Source of the DNA: Aliiglaciecola sp. CAU 1673
Lineage (GTDB): Bacteria; Pseudomonadota; Gammaproteobacteria; Enterobacterales; Alteromonadaceae
Assembly (NCBI RefSeq): GCF_029223185.1
Contig: NZ_JARHUG010000018.1
Coordinates: 31,887-95,886, forward strand
DNA: 64,000 nt
Direction: 5' to 3'
Of this stretch, positions 26,720 through 34,127 are shown piece after piece; position 1 is the first letter of the stretch, and each line of letters starts with the position of its first letter. The position numbers and the translations under genes are program-made. The notes beneath the pieces were generated by a model. It did no database searches. It saw only the letters and a program-made list of their open reading frames with translations, and was not told where the DNA came from.

Positions 26720-27526
26720 ATGAAAGTAGTTTCTTTTAATATCAATGGCTTGCGTGCACGCCTTCATCAACTTCAGGCCCTGATCGACAAACACCAACCC
26801 GATGTCATCGGCCTGCAGGAAACCAAGGTCAGCGATGAACAGTTTCCCCGTGAAGATGTGGAAGCCATGGGCTATCAGGTCCATTTTCATGGGCAAAAAG
26901 GCCATTACGGCGTGGCCCTGCTTTCCAAGCAGTCTCCTGAAGCAGTGCAATACGGCTTCCCCGGTGATGGTGAAGATGCCCAGCGACGCATGATTATGGC
27001 CACCTACGCCCTGGAAGACGGCTCTAAAGTGCGCATACTCAACGGCTATTTTCCGCAAGGGGAAAGTCAGGATCATGAAATCAAGTATCCGGCCAAACGC
27101 AAGTTCTACGCCGATTTGATGCAGTATCTGGACGACCATCATGCTCCCGATGAGCAGTTGATAGTGATGGGCGATCTGAATATTTCCCATCAGGATCAGG
27201 ATATTGGTATCGGCGAACAGAACCGCCTGCGCTGGCTGAAAACCGGCAAATGCAGCTTCCTGCCAGAAGAGCGTCAATGGATGAACCGGTTGATAGACTG
27301 GGGATTCTTCGACAGCTTCCGTAGCCTCAACCCCGAGGTGGTAGATCAATACAGCTGGTTTGACTATCGCTCCAAAGGTTTTGACGATAACCGCGGCCTG
27401 CGCATTGACCTGATCCTGGCAACCGATGCACTGCATAAAAAGCTCACAGAAGCCGGCATCGACTATGAGTTGCGTGGTATAGAAAAGCCTTCAGATCACG
27501 CCCCTATCTGGGCAGTGTATCAATAA
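26720..27526 (+). CDS. xthA: Exodeoxyribonuclease III
   Basis: The 268-residue protein has the length of E. coli ExoIII. Motifs are [29 protein letters not shown] (catalytic Glu), [15 protein letters not shown] and the C-terminal [10 protein letters not shown] (catalytic His). It is an AP endonuclease and 3' exonuclease in base-excision repair. It is followed three bases later by a membrane protein gene. Confidence 0.97.
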   Translation: MKVVSFNINGLRARLHQLQALIDKHQPDVIGLQETKVSDEQFPREDVEAMGYQVHFHGQKGHYGVALLSKQSPEAVQYGFPGDGEDAQRRMIMATYALEDGSKVRILNGYFPQGESQDHEIKYPAKRKFYADLMQYLDDHHAPDEQLIVMGDLNISHQDQDIGIGEQNRLRWLKTGKCSFLPEERQWMNRLIDWGFFDSFRSLNPEVVDQYSWFDYRSKGFDDNRGLRIDLILATDALHKKLTEAGIDYELRGIEKPSDHAPIWAVYQ

Positions 27527-27529
27527 AGC

Positions 27530-28192
27530 ATGAGTGCCCTCGACAGCCTTAGTTTATGGCAAGCCATCGCCTGGATGTTATATCTGGGACTGATGGGCTT
27601 TGTTATCTATCGCCTGCCGTTGGGCGCCTTATTGCAGGATAAGCAAAGCCAACATCTGGTTTTCGGCTCGGCCGCTTCGATGTTTGTACTTTGGCTGTTT
27701 CGCGCCGGCATTCATGACGGCCTCAATGTGCATTTTTTGTGGTTAACAGCCCTTACGTTGCTGTTGGGCCTTCGCCGGGCCTTATTCAGTGCCATGCTGG
27801 CGTTGATTGGTATTACCGCGGTGGGTAAGGAAAGTTGGGCCCTGTTTGGCATTAATGGCCTGCTTGGCGTGATGTTGCCGGTAGTGCTCAGTTACCTTAT
27901 CTACAACCTGTCTTTTCATAGGTTGCCACGGCATTTTCTGGTTTATGTATTTGTCTGCGCGTTTTTGCCGGGCGCTTTGATGATCGCCCTAAAGATGGCC
28001 GCTATCGGCTTTTACTATAATCTGGATGGCCTTTATGACTGGCAGACCGTGATGGACAATTACCTGGTATTGATCCCACTGCTGCTATTTCCCGAAGCCA
28101 TGCTCAACGGCATGACCATGACCCTGCTGATTATCTATCGCCCTGCCTGGGTGTATACCTTTTACGATAAGTTTTATTTCAAAGACGAATGA
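27530..28192 (+). CDS. CbiM-like energy-coupling-factor permease family membrane protein
   Basis: The 220-residue protein has about six or seven hydrophobic segments. FRAGIHDGLNVHFLWLTALTLLLG, the hydrophobic core and LFPEAMLNGMTMTLLIIYRP resemble the permease/substrate-binding CbiM family (the FPEA..NG motif). No ATPase or T-component gene is adjacent, so it may act alone or with distant partners. It closely follows xthA. Its end overlaps the convergent gene at 28174 by 19 bases. Confidence 0.75.
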   Translation: MSALDSLSLWQAIAWMLYLGLMGFVIYRLPLGALLQDKQSQHLVFGSAASMFVLWLFRAGIHDGLNVHFLWLTALTLLLGLRRALFSAMLALIGITAVGKESWALFGINGLLGVMLPVVLSYLIYNLSFHRLPRHFLVYVFVCAFLPGALMIALKMAAIGFYYNLDGLYDWQTVMDNYLVLIPLLLFPEAMLNGMTMTLLIIYRPAWVYTFYDKFYFKDE

Positions 28193-28950
28193 CGTTGCGC
28201 CTGGCGTGCATTGAGATCGGCTAAGGTTTCCACCAAGCGGAACTTCTGTTTCAAGGCCTGAATTTTGACTTCTTCTTTAATAAGAAATTGATTGAGCTGC
28301 TCGATAATCTCAGGTGATTTGAGGCTGGATAAATGAAAACCCACTGGCGAAAACGGCAAACTGGGATCCATCACCAATGTATCAGGTGCCCCCACTTGCT
28401 CCAGATAGTGACGCGCGACATTATATTCCACGTCGGCGCCATCTACCCGTTGCTTTAGCACCAGGCCAAGAGCTGATGCGGCATTGGGCACTTCCACAAT
28501 ACGCACATTAGTTTGCAGTTTCAGCCACTCTATGGGGGTAAATCCCAAGGGCACAGCTAAAGTTCGAAACTCGTGCAAGCCCTGCCCCAAGCGCTCAGGA
28601 CGCACCATGGTGCCACCCAGAATATGAACCAGAGGCGCGCTAAAATGGCGCTCTTGACCGTCTTCCTGAAAATCTGCCCAGGCTGGATTGTCCGGAAACA
28701 GGAAATCCACTTCAGGGTTTTGCAATAGCTCTCGCTTGGCTCGCTTTATAGGAAAAGGCAAGAACACCAGACGGTGGCCATATGCTTCGGCGAACATGGC
28801 CAAAAGCTCACTGGCGTATGTGGGATTGCTGTGATCGGTAAAGTCATAATGAGGAAAGTAATCAATACGCTCGACCGCAATCACCAATTCCTTGGCACTC
28901 AATTGCCAACTGAACAAAAACATCATCAGTGCGACTATCGTCTGGTTCAC
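28174..28950 (-). CDS. Periplasmic substrate-binding-like protein (SBP_bac_3 type), paralogue of 34126-34887
   Basis: The 258-residue protein has a signal peptide (cleavage near LSAKE). The bilobed binding fold shows LVIAVERIDYFPHYDFTD, FPIKRAKRELL, DFLFPDNPAW, GFTPIEWLK and DVEYNVARHY. It shares FPHYD/YPHYD, P(I/V)KR, PDNP, GFTP, EYNV and GFHLSSLK-type motifs with the protein at 34126. No permease is adjacent, so a sensory or solitary binding role is as likely as ABC transport. It overlaps its convergent neighbour by 19 bases. Confidence 0.82.
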   Translation of the reverse strand: MNQTIVALMMFLFSWQLSAKELVIAVERIDYFPHYDFTDHSNPTYASELLAMFAEAYGHRLVFLPFPIKRAKRELLQNPEVDFLFPDNPAWADFQEDGQERHFSAPLVHILGGTMVRPERLGQGLHEFRTLAVPLGFTPIEWLKLQTNVRIVEVPNAASALGLVLKQRVDGADVEYNVARHYLEQVGAPDTLVMDPSLPFSPVGFHLSSLKSPEIIEQLNQFLIKEEVKIQALKQKFRLVETLADLNARQAQRHSSLK

Positions 28951-29042
28951 GGAATGCCCTGTGCTTCAGCTTGGAGGAATAGCTATTCATTAGAAGGGCA
29001 AAGACCGCCCTTGCCAAGACAAATCCATAAAAATTCCATAAA

Positions 29043-30287
29043 ATGCAGGCCTCGATGCAAAGGAGTCCAGAATTGCTGAATCTGAGTTTGCTGGTAAAAC
29101 GTAGCCTTCCCGCACTGTTACTGCTTGGCATCGCCCTGTATCTGGCCCAAAGCGGCCATCATCTGATCAGCCAATGGTCCTCACATTTGACCTATCTTCC
29201 CGGCGTGGCCCTTATCCTTTGTGGCGCCATGGCTTGGCGCTTTGGGCGCAGCCGTATGCTGTTTTGCTGTGTACTGCTGGGATTATTGTTATTGCCGCCA
29301 GACTCTCCCCTAGCCAGCTACCTGAGGGGATTTTCTGTGCATCTGTGTTTAATGGCAGGCATGGTGTATCTGCTTTTTGCCAAAGACAAAGGCTTTGCAC
29401 CTGTAAACCTGTTACTACCACTGGTAATGTTGGCGCTAATGGGCGTCGCCAGTCAGCTGCTTCTGGAATTTACCAGTCAGCAAAGGCAAGTCTTGCCGGT
29501 TGTTGTCAGCAACCAGTTGACCCTTTGGTTACCCGCTAATGTAGCCCCGGTGCAAGGCATTTATGTGCTCTTGGCCTGGTTACTGGGCTTTGTCGCCTTG
29601 CTGCGCAGGCCCACCAACAATAACGCAGTGCTTTATGTCAGCCTGTTGCTACTGCCCATCTTGGCCTTTGCACCAAGCAATGCCCTGCTGACCACCCGCC
29701 TCTGTGTATTTACCCTAGCAGTGCTGTATATGCTGTCGGTAATCATGGACAGCCACGATATGGCCTTTCGAGATGAACTGACCGGCATTCCGGGCCGAAG
29801 GGCGCTGATGCAATATGTGCAAACCTTGGGTAAACGCTATGTGGTGGTAATGGCAGATATCGACCACTTTAAATCCTTTAATGATACCTACGGCCATGAT
29901 GTAGGCGATCAGGTCCTGAAGCTGGTGGCCAGCAAACTTCGTAAAGTGACTGGCGGCGGTAAGGCTTTTCGCTATGGTGGTGAAGAATTTACCCTGGTGT
30001 TTGCCGGTAAAGACCCCGAGCAGGTCGTGCCCCATGTTGATGCCTTACGACAGGCTATTCAGGACTATGCCATGGTCATCCGCGCCAAAGACCGACCGAA
30101 GAAAAAGAGCAAATCCGCCAAGCCGCAAAAACAAGCTAAGCAAAAAACCGTAAAAGTCACCTGTAGCTTTGGTATTGCCAGTCGCAGCAAAGAGGCAAGT
30201 GAATTTCAAAGCGTGATGAAACAAGCAGATCTGGCCCTGTATGACGCCAAAAAAGCCGGTCGTAACTGCGTGAAAATCAAGGCCTGA
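29043..30287 (+). CDS. Membrane-bound diguanylate cyclase (GGDEF)
   Basis: The 414-residue protein has an N-terminal half with about seven membrane segments and a C-terminal GGDEF domain: DELTGIPGRRALM, VVVMADIDHFKSFNDTYGHDVGD and FRYGGEEFTLVFAG (active-site GGEEF). The usual inhibitory RxxD site upstream of GGEEF is absent (TGGGKAFRYGG), so no product inhibition is expected. A Lys-rich insert (PKKKSKSAKPQKQAKQK) lies within the domain. It should make cyclic-di-GMP. The stop overlaps the next start (TGATG), indicating coupling with the TauE-like gene. An ATG four codons in is an alternative start. Confidence 0.9.
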   Translation: MQASMQRSPELLNLSLLVKRSLPALLLLGIALYLAQSGHHLISQWSSHLTYLPGVALILCGAMAWRFGRSRMLFCCVLLGLLLLPPDSPLASYLRGFSVHLCLMAGMVYLLFAKDKGFAPVNLLLPLVMLALMGVASQLLLEFTSQQRQVLPVVVSNQLTLWLPANVAPVQGIYVLLAWLLGFVALLRRPTNNNAVLYVSLLLLPILAFAPSNALLTTRLCVFTLAVLYMLSVIMDSHDMAFRDELTGIPGRRALMQYVQTLGKRYVVVMADIDHFKSFNDTYGHDVGDQVLKLVASKLRKVTGGGKAFRYGGEEFTLVFAGKDPEQVVPHVDALRQAIQDYAMVIRAKDRPKKKSKSAKPQKQAKQKTVKVTCSFGIASRSKEASEFQSVMKQADLALYDAKKAGRNCVKIKA

Positions 30288-31342
30288 TGCAGATAATGGC
30301 AAGCCCGGTCCCCAGCCAACAAAAACGTCAGCCAAAGCAGCGGCTATGGATATGGTTTGCTGCCCTGGCACTTTTTTATTCAGTCTGGCTTTATCTGGTC
30401 ATTAACCAGGGTTATTGGCAACAAACCACAGAAAACTGGCCCATGGCCGTGGCCATGCTATTTGGCAGCTACGCCGCTGGTTCAACCCCCATGGGAGGCG
30501 GTAGTGTCGGTTTTCCCATCCTGGTGCTGCTGTTTGAACAATCCGCCAGCCTTGGCCGGGACTTTAGTTTTGCCATACAAAGTGTCGGCATGACCAGCGC
30601 CAGTATTTTCATTCTGGCCAGCCGCCAGCCGCTTGCCTGGGCCATGCTCAAGGGCGCTATGCTTGGCGCGTTGGTGGGCACGCCCCTTGGAATATGGTTT
30701 ATCGCGCCCTTTGTGCCCGAGCTTTGGATCAAGATGATCTTTGCCGTGATCTGGGCCAGCTTCGGACTTTTGCATCTTTATCGCCTGCAGGAAATCACGG
30801 CGCACAGCGGTATGACCGAAATCAGTGAGCGCTGGGATTTTCGCCTTGGCCTGTGGCTGGGCTTATCGGCCGGGGCCACCGTTGCGGCCACGACGGGCGT
30901 GGGCATCGACATGGTGATTTACTGTGCCCTGGTGCTGTTGTGCCGGGCCGATATGAAAATCGCCATTCCTACCTCAGTGCTGATTATGGCCTTTACCTCA
31001 GTCCTAGGCGTAGGCGTTAAGCTCTTAGGCACAGGCCTGACACCTGGCGTATTCGAAAAGTGGCTGGCGGCCGCGCCCGTCGTCGCCTTAGGCGCGCCCC
31101 TTGGCGCTTATGTGGTAGCTAAGATTGGACGTAAACCCACCCTCCTGGTCGTCGCCGCGCTCTGTGTACTGCAATATTTCTGGACTGTCTATGCCACCAG
31201 GGAACAACTTGGCCTTGGCGGGGTTCTGCTCTCCGTCGCAGCTGTAGCCGCTTGCTTACTGGCACTGGAAAAACTGCGCCAACTGGGCGCCCGCCTGGTG
31301 GGCTATAAGACAGCGAAGGAAGAAGCCGGAAGTGAGGAGTGA
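30287..31342 (+). CDS. TauE/SafE-family sulfite/anion exporter
   Basis: The 351-residue protein has about nine membrane segments and the paired TauE/SafE halves: GSYAAGSTPMGGGSVGFPILVLLF and GLSAGATVAATTGVGIDMVIYC with AFTSVLGVG. Relatives export sulfite, sulfoacetate or similar anions. It is translationally coupled to the GGDEF gene. The stop codon TGA at 31340 is also the first three bases of nine perfect TGATGAC repeats. Confidence 0.88.
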   Translation: MQIMASPVPSQQKRQPKQRLWIWFAALALFYSVWLYLVINQGYWQQTTENWPMAVAMLFGSYAAGSTPMGGGSVGFPILVLLFEQSASLGRDFSFAIQSVGMTSASIFILASRQPLAWAMLKGAMLGALVGTPLGIWFIAPFVPELWIKMIFAVIWASFGLLHLYRLQEITAHSGMTEISERWDFRLGLWLGLSAGATVAATTGVGIDMVIYCALVLLCRADMKIAIPTSVLIMAFTSVLGVGVKLLGTGLTPGVFEKWLAAAPVVALGAPLGAYVVAKIGRKPTLLVVAALCVLQYFWTVYATREQLGLGGVLLSVAAVAACLLALEKLRQLGARLVGYKTAKEEAGSEE

Positions 31343-31408
31343 TGACTGATGACTGATGACTGATGACTGATGACTGATGACTGATGACTGATGACTGATG
31401 ACTGATGA
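31340..31408 (+). repeat. Heptanucleotide tandem repeat (TGATGAC x9) beginning at the stop codon of the TauE-like gene
   Basis: Nine perfect TGATGAC units (31340-31402) are followed by TGATGA. The first unit starts on the TGA stop itself. This is the longest of four such 7-bp tracts in the window. Confidence 0.95.
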
Positions 31409-31432
31409 GCGAGGCTGCCCCCAAACAGCTGT

Positions 31433-31707
31433 GTGCATGCACAGTTATAATAAGAAACCCCGATTTTGGCTGTTTTGCTCCGACATTATCGAGAATTAAT
31501 TCTCACTTTCGCCGCCGTACAATCCTCTAACGCATTGTTAATATTGAAAATATTCTGAGCATTGCGTTTTTATCGAGACCTCGTTTACACTCAGTTCTCA
31601 CTTTCCCCCGCAAGCACGCGGCTGACAACGCCCCCCGATACAGGCTAATAGCTTGAAGTTAAAGGATTAAAATGAAGAACAAAGGGAAATTGCACAAAAT
31701 CAACCGC
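31433..31707 (+). other. Non-coding leader before the cassette array
   Basis: I find no convincing gene here. 31433-31495 resembles the sequence ahead of the solitary cassette (plus 3970-4028). GACATTATCG followed by a GAATT block occurs at 31482 and again at 31709, so about 227 bases lie between direct repeats. TTCTCACTTTC is also repeated (31500, 31595). The segment may be an insertion into the cassette-entry region or a relict cassette. Confidence 0.5.
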
Positions 31708-31739
31708 GGACATTATCGCGAATTCAATCTAATAAGCTG
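31708..31739 (+). other. 32-bp cassette-entry sequence (attI/attG-like), copy 2
   Basis: It is identical at 30 of 32 positions to the minus-strand sequence at 3949-3980 and ends, like it, in AATAAGCTG at a cassette junction (G31739^TT). The following bases differ between the loci because different cassettes follow. Confidence 0.7.
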
Positions 31740-32136
31740 TTATACATCACAATAGGTACATTTGATGGACAAAGATCAAGTTGAAGCTCATTCACTTTTT
31801 AATAGCATGCTAAAGAAGCAAGCACTCTTAGATGAGTTTGAAAAACTCCGCCCAAATTGGAAAGGCAGTATCATTAGATTTGCAAGCATGGTGCTTGCAA
31901 TGGCCTTTATTCTATTCATGTATCCAGAAGTTGCTCAGCAACCTGTTTCGTATGTTTTTTTAATTCTTATATTTGGTATGAGTTCAGAATTGCATGCTGA
32001 AAGCAAAAGAATTAATAAGCGTATAGATGCGCTTCATAAGTTGTTAAAAGATGATGTATAACAAGGCGCATCACTCGTGGCCTGCGGCCACTGGGACGTC
32101 AAACGCTAACGCGTTTTTCCGCCCGTGTGCTTTGCG
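31740..32136 (+). mobile_element. Integron-type gene cassette 1
   Basis: The cassette is bounded by G^TTATAC at 31739/31740 and G^TTATGT at 32136/32137. Its 5' end GTTATACATCA is the exact reverse complement of the 11 bases ending in its R'' box (TGATGTATAAC). It holds one small gene and an attC site. Confidence 0.82.
31765..32061 (+). CDS. Cassette 1: small two-helix membrane protein of unknown function
   Basis: The 98-residue protein starts at ATG 31765 (a TTG immediately before is less likely), with AGGT upstream. It has a charged N-terminus (MDKDQVEAHSLFN), two hydrophobic segments (about 38-56 and 62-75) and a Lys/Arg-rich C-terminal helix. No known family was recognised, which is typical of integron cassettes. 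The sequence is AT-rich. The stop lies within the R'' box of its attC. Confidence 0.75.
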   Translation: MDKDQVEAHSLFNSMLKKQALLDEFEKLRPNWKGSIIRFASMVLAMAFILFMYPEVAQQPVSYVFLILIFGMSSELHAESKRINKRIDALHKLLKDDV

Positions 32137-32142
32137 TTATGT
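32056..32142 (+). other. attC site of cassette 1
   Basis: R'' GTATAAC (32056-32062) is followed by AAGGCGCATCAC, and the right end is GTGTGCTTTGCGTTATG with R' GTTATGT. Inner arms include GTGGCC-TGC-GGCCAC and CGCTAACGCG. At 87 bp it is in the normal attC range. Confidence 0.8.
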
Positions 32143-32846
32143 TTTTGCAAACCACTAGAATTTTTTTAAAAGGGATTTGAAATTCATGAAGTTCATCAAG
32201 TTTACAACGCTCATATTGGTCGTTGCCATTATCGGAGCTGTACTGTCATACGAGAAAATTATCTCAAATATCTTACTACCACAGTATATTGACTGGGCGT
32301 ATGAAACTGATAAACAAGGTTTGGAATCTGGATCACCTTTAAATGCTCAGGAACTGTCTTTAGCAACCGATATAGGAATCCAAAACCCAAAAAAAGTTAG
32401 GATTGTGTATGTGGATGAAGTTCCGTTCCCGTACGAAAACTTTGCGCTGAAAACACTAGGTGAAGCACTCGGATTTATTGGTGAAGGTATTATCAACAAC
32501 GCCCAAGTGTTTGGTTATTCAATTTATGTTCGTAATGGTTATGAACTGAATAGGCCAAAGCTAGCTCATGAATTGGTGCACGTACTTCAGATTGAGCGAA
32601 CCAGTCTCGATCACATAATAACTCAGCACTTCTCGGATTTAGCAGAATATGGGTACGACAAAGCTCCTTTTGAGGTCGAAGCGTTTAAAGCGAATGAAGA
32701 GTATGCGAGTAATTGGTAACCATGCGCTGTAGTAGAAAAACATAACAAGCGCATAAACTCGCTCGCGGGCTCGTTGGGGCAATAACACGTAGGCTCATTC
32801 GCTTCCCTCGCATTTTAGCCTACGTGTTATTGCCCGTTATGGGGCG
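32137..32846 (+). mobile_element. Integron-type gene cassette 2
   Basis: The cassette runs from G32136^TTATGT to G32846^TTATAA. Its 5' end GTTATGTTTTT is the exact reverse complement of the 11 bases AAAAACATAAC that end in its R'' box. It carries one gene and a long attC. Confidence 0.82.
32186..32719 (+). CDS. Cassette 2: membrane-anchored HExxH metalloprotease-like protein
   Basis: The 177-residue protein starts at ATG 32186, placed ten bases after AGGGA; a TTG at 32177 is too close. It has an N-terminal membrane segment (FIKFTTLILVVAIIGAVLS), then an extracytoplasmic domain. The zinc-binding motif HELVH is at residues 128-132 (LAHELVHVLQ) and a downstream E in FEVEAFKAN (about 162-166) is a likely third ligand. 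It resembles DUF4157-type gluzincin domains. The substrate is unknown. AT-rich, lying between attC sites. Confidence 0.8.
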   Translation: MKFIKFTTLILVVAIIGAVLSYEKIISNILLPQYIDWAYETDKQGLESGSPLNAQELSLATDIGIQNPKKVRIVYVDEVPFPYENFALKTLGEALGFIGEGIINNAQVFGYSIYVRNGYELNRPKLAHELVHVLQIERTSLDHIITQHFSDLAEYGYDKAPFEVEAFKANEEYASNW

Positions 32847-32852
32847 TTATAA
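32740..32852 (+). other. attC site of cassette 2
   Basis: R'' ACATAAC (32740-32746) and R' GTTATAA (32846-32852) bound 113 bp. The core is a perfect 19-bp inverted repeat, GGGCAATAACACGTAGGCT (32777-32795) with its complement at 32817-32835 and a 21-base loop. Such a long stem is typical of chromosomal-integron attC sites. Confidence 0.88.
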
Positions 32853-32867
32853 ATCACGCTAGTCCTG

Positions 32868-32915
32868 AGCGTATGCATGTACTAAGATGTAATACATACG
32901 AATACAGGGGTATGT
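32868..32915 (+). promoter_or_regulatory. Putative autoregulated promoter/operator of the toxin-antitoxin pair
   Basis: The stretch before the antitoxin contains an inverted GTATG...CATAC pair (32871-32875 and 32896-32900), plus further ATAC repeats close to the start. RHH antitoxins usually bind such repeats to repress their own operon. The promoter boxes themselves are not clear. Confidence 0.4.
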
Positions 32916-32919
32916 TTCG

Positions 32920-33183
32920 ATGGGTATTACAAGTATACGCTTAGCCGATGACATAGATAAGCCACTTGAATCTTTAGCCAGCAAGCTGGATAGAAGTAAA
33001 AACTATCTTATAAATCAAGCGATTAAAGAGTTTTTGGCAAGGCATTCCCTCGAGGACTCCAGGTGGTCAGACACACTTGAGGCCATGGAGTCTATTAAGT
33101 CAGGCAAATCCATTGCTGAAGCGGATGTGAATGCCTGGTTGAACAACTGGGGTACTGGTGAGCGCAAAGCGCCACCTAAATGA
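32920..33183 (+). CDS. Cassette 3: ribbon-helix-helix antitoxin (CopG/ParD type)
   Basis: The 87-residue protein has an RHH N-terminus, ITSIRLADDIDKPLESLA, and KLDRSKNYLINQAIKEFL, followed by a toxin-binding C-terminus. It should neutralise the ParE-like toxin and repress the operon. Its stop overlaps the toxin start (ATGA). As integron cargo such modules stabilise arrays. Confidence 0.9.
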   Translation: MGITSIRLADDIDKPLESLASKLDRSKNYLINQAIKEFLARHSLEDSRWSDTLEAMESIKSGKSIAEADVNAWLNNWGTGERKAPPK

Positions 33184-33470
33184 TTGAAGTAAGGTATTCC
33201 CCGGAATCGCTCGAAGACCTTCAACGAATTGTCGAGTTTGTTGAAGTGAAAAATCCATATGCTGCTCGACGAATCGCAATTGATCTTCAAGAGGGTGTTT
33301 CCAGGCTAAAGCAGTTTCCCGAAATTGGCTTGCCAGTGATTAAAGCGCCTGATCCCGAAAGAATCCGGGACCTATATGTCAGCGATTACACCCTGCGGTA
33401 TTTAATTACCGACCGCACTGTTTATATTTTGCGAGTTTGGCACAACAAAGAAAACGAGAAGAACTTATAA
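33180..33470 (+). CDS. Cassette 3: ParE/RelE-superfamily toxin
   Basis: The 96-residue protein has the family motifs VRYSPESLEDLQRI, FPEIGLPV, ERIRDLYVSDYTLRYLI and ILRVWHNKEN. ParE members poison gyrase and RelE members cleave mRNA; the pairing with an RHH antitoxin favours ParE. It is translationally coupled to the antitoxin. The stop overlaps the R'' box of the degraded attC. Confidence 0.9.
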   Translation: MIEVRYSPESLEDLQRIVEFVEVKNPYAARRIAIDLQEGVSRLKQFPEIGLPVIKAPDPERIRDLYVSDYTLRYLITDRTVYILRVWHNKENEKNL

Positions 33471-33540
33471 CAAGCTGAGTAGTTTGCCGAAAATGCGCAT
33501 AACAAAAGTGTCTGCTTTTTAGGGGCGTATCAGCCTCACC
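33465..33540 (+). other. Degraded attC of cassette 3
   Basis: R'' TTATAAC followed by AAGCTGAGTAG is clear. A second CATAACAAAAG string at 33499 may be a relict left end of another site. No matching right arm or R' GTTRRRY is found before the unrelated sequence leading to 33675. Confidence 0.5.
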
Positions 33541-33674
33541 CATCACACTCAATTTCAAGCCCGTATACAAACTCATACTTATGTACCATTTTAGGTACTG
33601 TAACGCCCGGCTAATTTTCCTACACTACATTCCGTCAAGACCGTTAACCAATTTTTAACTTAAGAGGCTCTGCC

Positions 33675-34070
33675 ATGAAAAAATCTACTATCGCCCTGTT
33701 GACCGCTCTGTCTGCCGTTGCTTTCAGCCCTGTAACTTTCGCTGACATCAACGATGATCTACAAAACATCTGCACCATCGTTAAGAACGATGACAAGTCA
33801 GAACTGCGTAAGAAAATGAAGAAGGTACAGGACGACTACAACCTGCGTCTGGGTGACTACTACAACGGCGTAAGCTGTGGCGGTAGCAGCCTGATCCGTT
33901 ACTCCATGGAGAATAACGCGGTTGAGGTAGGCACTTACATGATCAAGAAAATGAGCAAGTCCGAGCTGACCAACGCCGAACAAGACGGTATGGCGCTGCA
34001 ACAGTGGGCCGAAGCCAATGGCCATATCGCAAGCCCCATCGGCCAGGAACTGCTGAGCCGTATCGGTTAA
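33675..34070 (+). CDS. Secreted DUF3718-family protein
   Basis: The 131-residue protein has a signal peptide ending VTFADI. The mature part has two Cys (NICTIVKND and GVSCGGSSLI) and repeated Lys-rich helices (ELRKKMKKVQDDYNLRLGDYYNGV). DUF3718 proteins are found mostly in Alteromonadales and are of unknown function. AAGAGG lies upstream and a strong terminator follows. Codon use is unusually biased toward preferred codons (many CTG, CGT, AAC), suggesting high expression. Confidence 0.85.
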   Translation: MKKSTIALLTALSAVAFSPVTFADINDDLQNICTIVKNDDKSELRKKMKKVQDDYNLRLGDYYNGVSCGGSSLIRYSMENNAVEVGTYMIKKMSKSELTNAEQDGMALQQWAEANGHIASPIGQELLSRIG

Positions 34071-34099
34071 TCAATAGCGAATAACCTGCAGAATTCATA

Positions 34100-34127
34100 A
34101 AAATCCCGCCAACTGGCGGGATTTTTT
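34100..34127. terminator. Bidirectional terminator between the DUF3718 gene and the binding-protein gene
   Basis: AAATCCCGCC-AACT-GGCGGGATTTTTT. The stop codon of the minus-strand gene at 34126 lies within the T-tract, so it also ends that transcript. Confidence 0.9.

Larger units (their letters stand above)
32847..33540 (+). mobile_element. Integron-type gene cassette 3 (3' end degraded)
   Basis: Its 5' end GTTATAA is the exact reverse complement of its R'' TTATAAC (33465-33471), which overlaps the toxin stop codon. The R' end of the attC is not recognisable, so the array appears to be truncated here. It holds a toxin-antitoxin pair, a common cassette cargo. Confidence 0.72.

Noticed and set aside
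31340..31408. TGATGAC tract as a CRISPR array
   Set aside because: Units are 7 bp with no spacers; it is a simple tandem repeat.
31672..31755. 27-codon open frame (MKNKGKLHKINRGHYREF) crossing the cassette junction
   Set aside because: It runs through the entry sequence and across the recombination point, so it would be broken or changed by each cassette; no homology is recognised.
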